Shown here piece by piece: positions 22,044-23,406 of a stretch of DNA of 23,406 nt; the stretch's first letter is position 1; each line of letters begins with the position of its first letter. The stretch is taken from positions 1-23,406 of IMG/VR virus record IMGVR_UViG_3300042884_000695, one strand, 5' to 3'. A program made the translations under genes and the position numbers. This DNA is from a virus. The notes beneath the pieces were generated by a model. That model ran no database searches. It worked only from the letters and a program-made list of their open reading frames with translations, and had not been told where the DNA came from.

Positions 22044-22376
22044 ATGGAACTGCTCGACCGCTACCAAAGCCTGACAGATGAAATTCACGCCTACTTTGGC
22101 TACGTTGAAGACTGGTGCGTGATCCCACTAGAGGACTCACGCAACTGTTTCTGGAGGCTTGACGGCGAAGGGCCAGGAACCGTGAGGTTTGCCGATACAG
22201 AAGAAAAGCTAGAAGACGAAGAAGCAGAAAAATACTGCGAAGAAGAAATATACACTCAGCGGTACTTGCCAAAATGGGTTTACAGAGGCGCCGAGTTTAC
22301 AATGGTGGTAGTCGATACCCGTGTAGACGGCAACAAGTTTCTGCGAATTTTCACAAACGCTAATGAGCGCAAGTAG
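22044..22376 (+). CDS. Small acidic protein of unknown function
   Basis: This 110-residue protein lies 24 bases after an extended -10 box, so the mRNA leader is only about 18 bases and no Shine-Dalgarno is visible. It begins MELLDRYQSLTDEIHAYFGYVEDWCVIP and contains a very acidic middle (EEKLEDEEAEKYCEEEIY), then strands ending VVVDTRVDGNKFLRIF. I recognise no family. It has its own terminator-promoter punctuation, so it may be expressed at a different time from the genes on either side. Confidence 0.58.
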   Translation: MELLDRYQSLTDEIHAYFGYVEDWCVIPLEDSRNCFWRLDGEGPGTVRFADTEEKLEDEEAEKYCEEEIYTQRYLPKWVYRGAEFTMVVVDTRVDGNKFLRIFTNANERK

Positions 22377-22381
22377 CACCA

Positions 22382-22390
22382 TGCTATCAT
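22382..22390 (+). promoter_or_regulatory. Extended -10 promoter box TGCTATCAT before the RuvC-like gene
   Basis: TATCAT is preceded by TGC. The predicted RNA start, near 22397, lies after the ATG codons at 22389 and 22395 or in the latter, which supports ATG 22416 as the resolvase start. No -35 box is seen. Confidence 0.4.
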
Positions 22391-22415
22391 GGCGATGACC
22401 CTTGCCTCATCGCCA

Positions 22416-22913
22416 ATGAAGTCCATCCTTTCACTTGACCTTGGCACCACAACTGGATGGGCATTGCGGAGCAGAAACGGCTCGATTGTTTCAGGCAGTC
22501 AATCGTTTAAGCCGCAACGTTTTGAGGGCGGCGGGATGCGTTACCTTCGCTTTACCCGTTGGCTGTCAGAGGTTGCAGTTACGGGAAATTCAAATTTATT
22601 CAAGGATGAAGTTGAGCGCGTAAACGATACATTGCTTGACCAAATTGTATTTGAAGAAGTGCGCCGCCATGCTGGCGTAGATGCTGCACATGCCTATGGT
22701 GGCTTTATGAGTCACCTTACATCTTTTGCGGAGAGACACGCGATACCTTATGAAGGCGTACCTGTTGGCACAATCAAGAAACATGCTACCGGCAAAGGCA
22801 ACGCTAACAAGCTGATGATGATTACTGCCATGCAAGCGCTTGGCCATAATCCGGCCGATGATAACGAAGCAGATGCCTTGGCGCTGCTTCGTTGGGCAAT
22901 CGAGAGGTATTAA
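22416..22913 (+). CDS. ruvC: RuvC-like Holliday junction resolvase
   Basis: This 165-residue protein has an RNase H-like fold pattern. The first strand SILSLDLGTTTGWAL gives the catalytic Asp8, VFEEVRR gives Glu80 or Glu81, and the end ADDNEADALALLRWA gives Asp149 and Asp153. A VPVGTIKKHATGKG segment, basic and ahead of the last helix, matches the RuvC DNA-binding and catalytic region. It should cut branched recombination intermediates and thus finish the work of the nuclease, annealing and ssDNA-binding proteins encoded by the divergent operon. The frame is open to ATG 22389, but ATG 22416 fits the family start and the promoter position. Confidence 0.75.
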   Translation: MKSILSLDLGTTTGWALRSRNGSIVSGSQSFKPQRFEGGGMRYLRFTRWLSEVAVTGNSNLFKDEVERVNDTLLDQIVFEEVRRHAGVDAAHAYGGFMSHLTSFAERHAIPYEGVPVGTIKKHATGKGNANKLMMITAMQALGHNPADDNEADALALLRWAIERY

Positions 22914-22988
22914 ATGTTGACTTCATTCCTTGTCGGCGCATCGGTGTATTTACTGTTCCAATGCCTATTCCCATCATACAAGCCCTGA
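22914..22988 (+). CDS. 24-residue hydrophobic microprotein
   Basis: ATG follows the resolvase TAA directly, with GAGAGG six bases before it as a good ribosome-binding site. The 24 residues (MLTSFLVGASVYLLFQ, then CLFPSYKP) form one membrane helix with a polar Lys-Pro end. Its size makes it easy to miss. It may be a membrane peptide of the phage, for instance a holin-related or host-membrane factor, but nothing more can be said. The spacing is that of a coupled gene, not a chance frame. Confidence 0.4.
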   Translation: MLTSFLVGASVYLLFQCLFPSYKP

Positions 22989-22997
22989 CCCATTCTT

Positions 22998-23003
22998 TAT
23001 ACT
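22998..23003 (+). promoter_or_regulatory. Possible -10 box TATACT before the next gene
   Basis: TATACT lies 31 bases before ATG 23035. No convincing -35 box is seen and the box lacks the TG extension, so it is weaker than the other promoter candidates. Confidence 0.25.
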
Positions 23004-23034
23004 TTCTCTTTTCCGCTCAATTCTGGCCGCAGCC

Positions 23035-23379
23035 ATGACCAATTCACGCCTGACGTTTGGCGAAATGACAATCCTGGGGGAATTGGCGATCTGGCCGCCA
23101 GGCTGCGACCCTGCCGACCATCTGACCCTGAAGATGGCGCTCGCGCTTGGCCAGCCACCGCATGGGACCGACCAGCTACCGCCACCATTCGCCACCCTGC
23201 CGGTGTTGTTCGACGGGCAGGAAATCGGCCAAATGTTAAGAATCCAATACGTTCCTGCCTACGGCCTGCAAGAACTGACATACGAGTTTCGCTCGACAAG
23301 CGGTAGAACGCGAATTGTTTGCAATGATCGAGACGGAGTGTTGGAACGGCTTGAACAGGTGCTACAATTAACGAGTTGA
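23035..23379 (+). CDS. Unknown protein
   Basis: This 114-residue protein starts at ATG 23035. The frame opens at 22930, but the first 35 residues overlap the microprotein gene and look spurious. MTNSRLTFGEMTILGEL is the likely N-terminus, followed by GCDPADHLTLKMALALG, a Pro-rich turn and beta-rich sequence (IQYVPAYGLQELTYEFRS). No family is recognised. Its end carries a promoter for the next gene (23360-23368 lies inside the last codons), so the following transcript overlaps it. Confidence 0.52.
   Translation: MTNSRLTFGEMTILGELAIWPPGCDPADHLTLKMALALGQPPHGTDQLPPPFATLPVLFDGQEIGQMLRIQYVPAYGLQELTYEFRSTSGRTRIVCNDRDGVLERLEQVLQLTS
23341..23368 (+). promoter_or_regulatory. Promoter with TTGGAA and extended -10 TGCTACAAT
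   Basis: TTGGAA (23341-23346) and TACAAT (23363-23368) are 16 bases apart, and TGC precedes the latter. A transcript would start near 23375, about 23 bases before the ATG at 23398. It is the best -10 match in the plus-strand set. Confidence 0.55.
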
Positions 23380-23397
23380 CCTTCAACCCAACACGCC

Positions 23398-23406
23398 ATG
23401 CAAGCT
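23398..23406 (+). CDS. Possible start of the next gene (cut by the window end)
   Basis: ATG at 23398 lies about 23 bases after the predicted start of the 23341-23368 promoter. Only three codons are visible, so nothing can be said of the product. Confidence 0.3.

Noticed and set aside
22389-22415. N-terminal extension of the resolvase from ATG 22389
   Set aside because: The first strand of RuvC with Asp8 starts directly at 22416, and the promoter box overlaps the upstream ATG.
22930-23034. 35 extra residues at the start of the last complete gene
   Set aside because: They overlap the microprotein gene and a possible promoter, and look like chance frame opening.
1-23406. tRNA, rRNA, CRISPR array, insertion sequence, integrase or repressor genes
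   Set aside because: None was seen on either strand by eye; no cloverleaf, regularly spaced repeat, transposase motif or recombinase motif was found.

Overview
The window reads as about 23 kb of a tailed double-stranded DNA phage, or a prophage, with a siphovirus-type (lambda-like) tail and very probably a cyanobacterial host. The host hint is a minus-strand gene (14063-14743) whose two domains match the pattern of cyAbrB, the AbrB-type regulator family typical of cyanobacteria. Genes are tightly packed, starts often overlap the previous stop by 1 or 4 bases, TTG and GTG starts are used, and no tRNA, rRNA, CRISPR array, insertion sequence, integrase or lysogeny repressor is seen. I also see no packaging or head genes; those would lie outside the window. 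| Region 1 (1-14042, plus strand) is the tail and adsorption operon. It starts inside a tape measure gene with an embedded M23-like peptidase domain. Next come an L-like tail tip protein, an NlpC/P60-like protein, and a large J-like tail tip protein. They keep the lambda order H, L, K, J. Two paralogous small virion proteins follow, then a probable virion protein, a protein resembling a tail tube subunit, a coiled-coil membrane protein, and a run of short adhesin or fibre genes that ends in a glycine-rich tip adhesin. A two-helix membrane protein, a candidate holin, closes the operon. | Region 2 (14063-20543, minus strand) is the replication and recombination operon. In transcription order it holds a zinc-finger/TOPRIM/DUF3987 primase-helicase, two unknown genes, an ERF single-strand annealing protein, a probable ssDNA-binding protein with a Gln/Pro-rich tail, a PD-(D/E)XK nuclease, and the cyAbrB-like protein. 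The two operons converge on a hairpin at about 14024-14056. | Region 3 (about 20544-23406, plus strand) diverges from region 2. It holds small unknown genes, a strong intrinsic terminator, a RuvC-like resolvase, a 24-residue membrane microprotein and another unknown gene. The nuclease, annealing protein, ssDNA-binding protein and resolvase together form a complete phage recombination set split over two divergent units. | Regulation is unusually visible. A recurring extended -10 box, TGCTAnnnT, precedes several gene units on both strands. A 41-bp promoter-bearing repeat lies between two pairs of minus-strand genes. One intrinsic terminator lies inside the nuclease coding region, and another hairpin-terminator lies in the divergent control region. 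The two consecutive recombination proteins also share a linear motif in their disordered tails.
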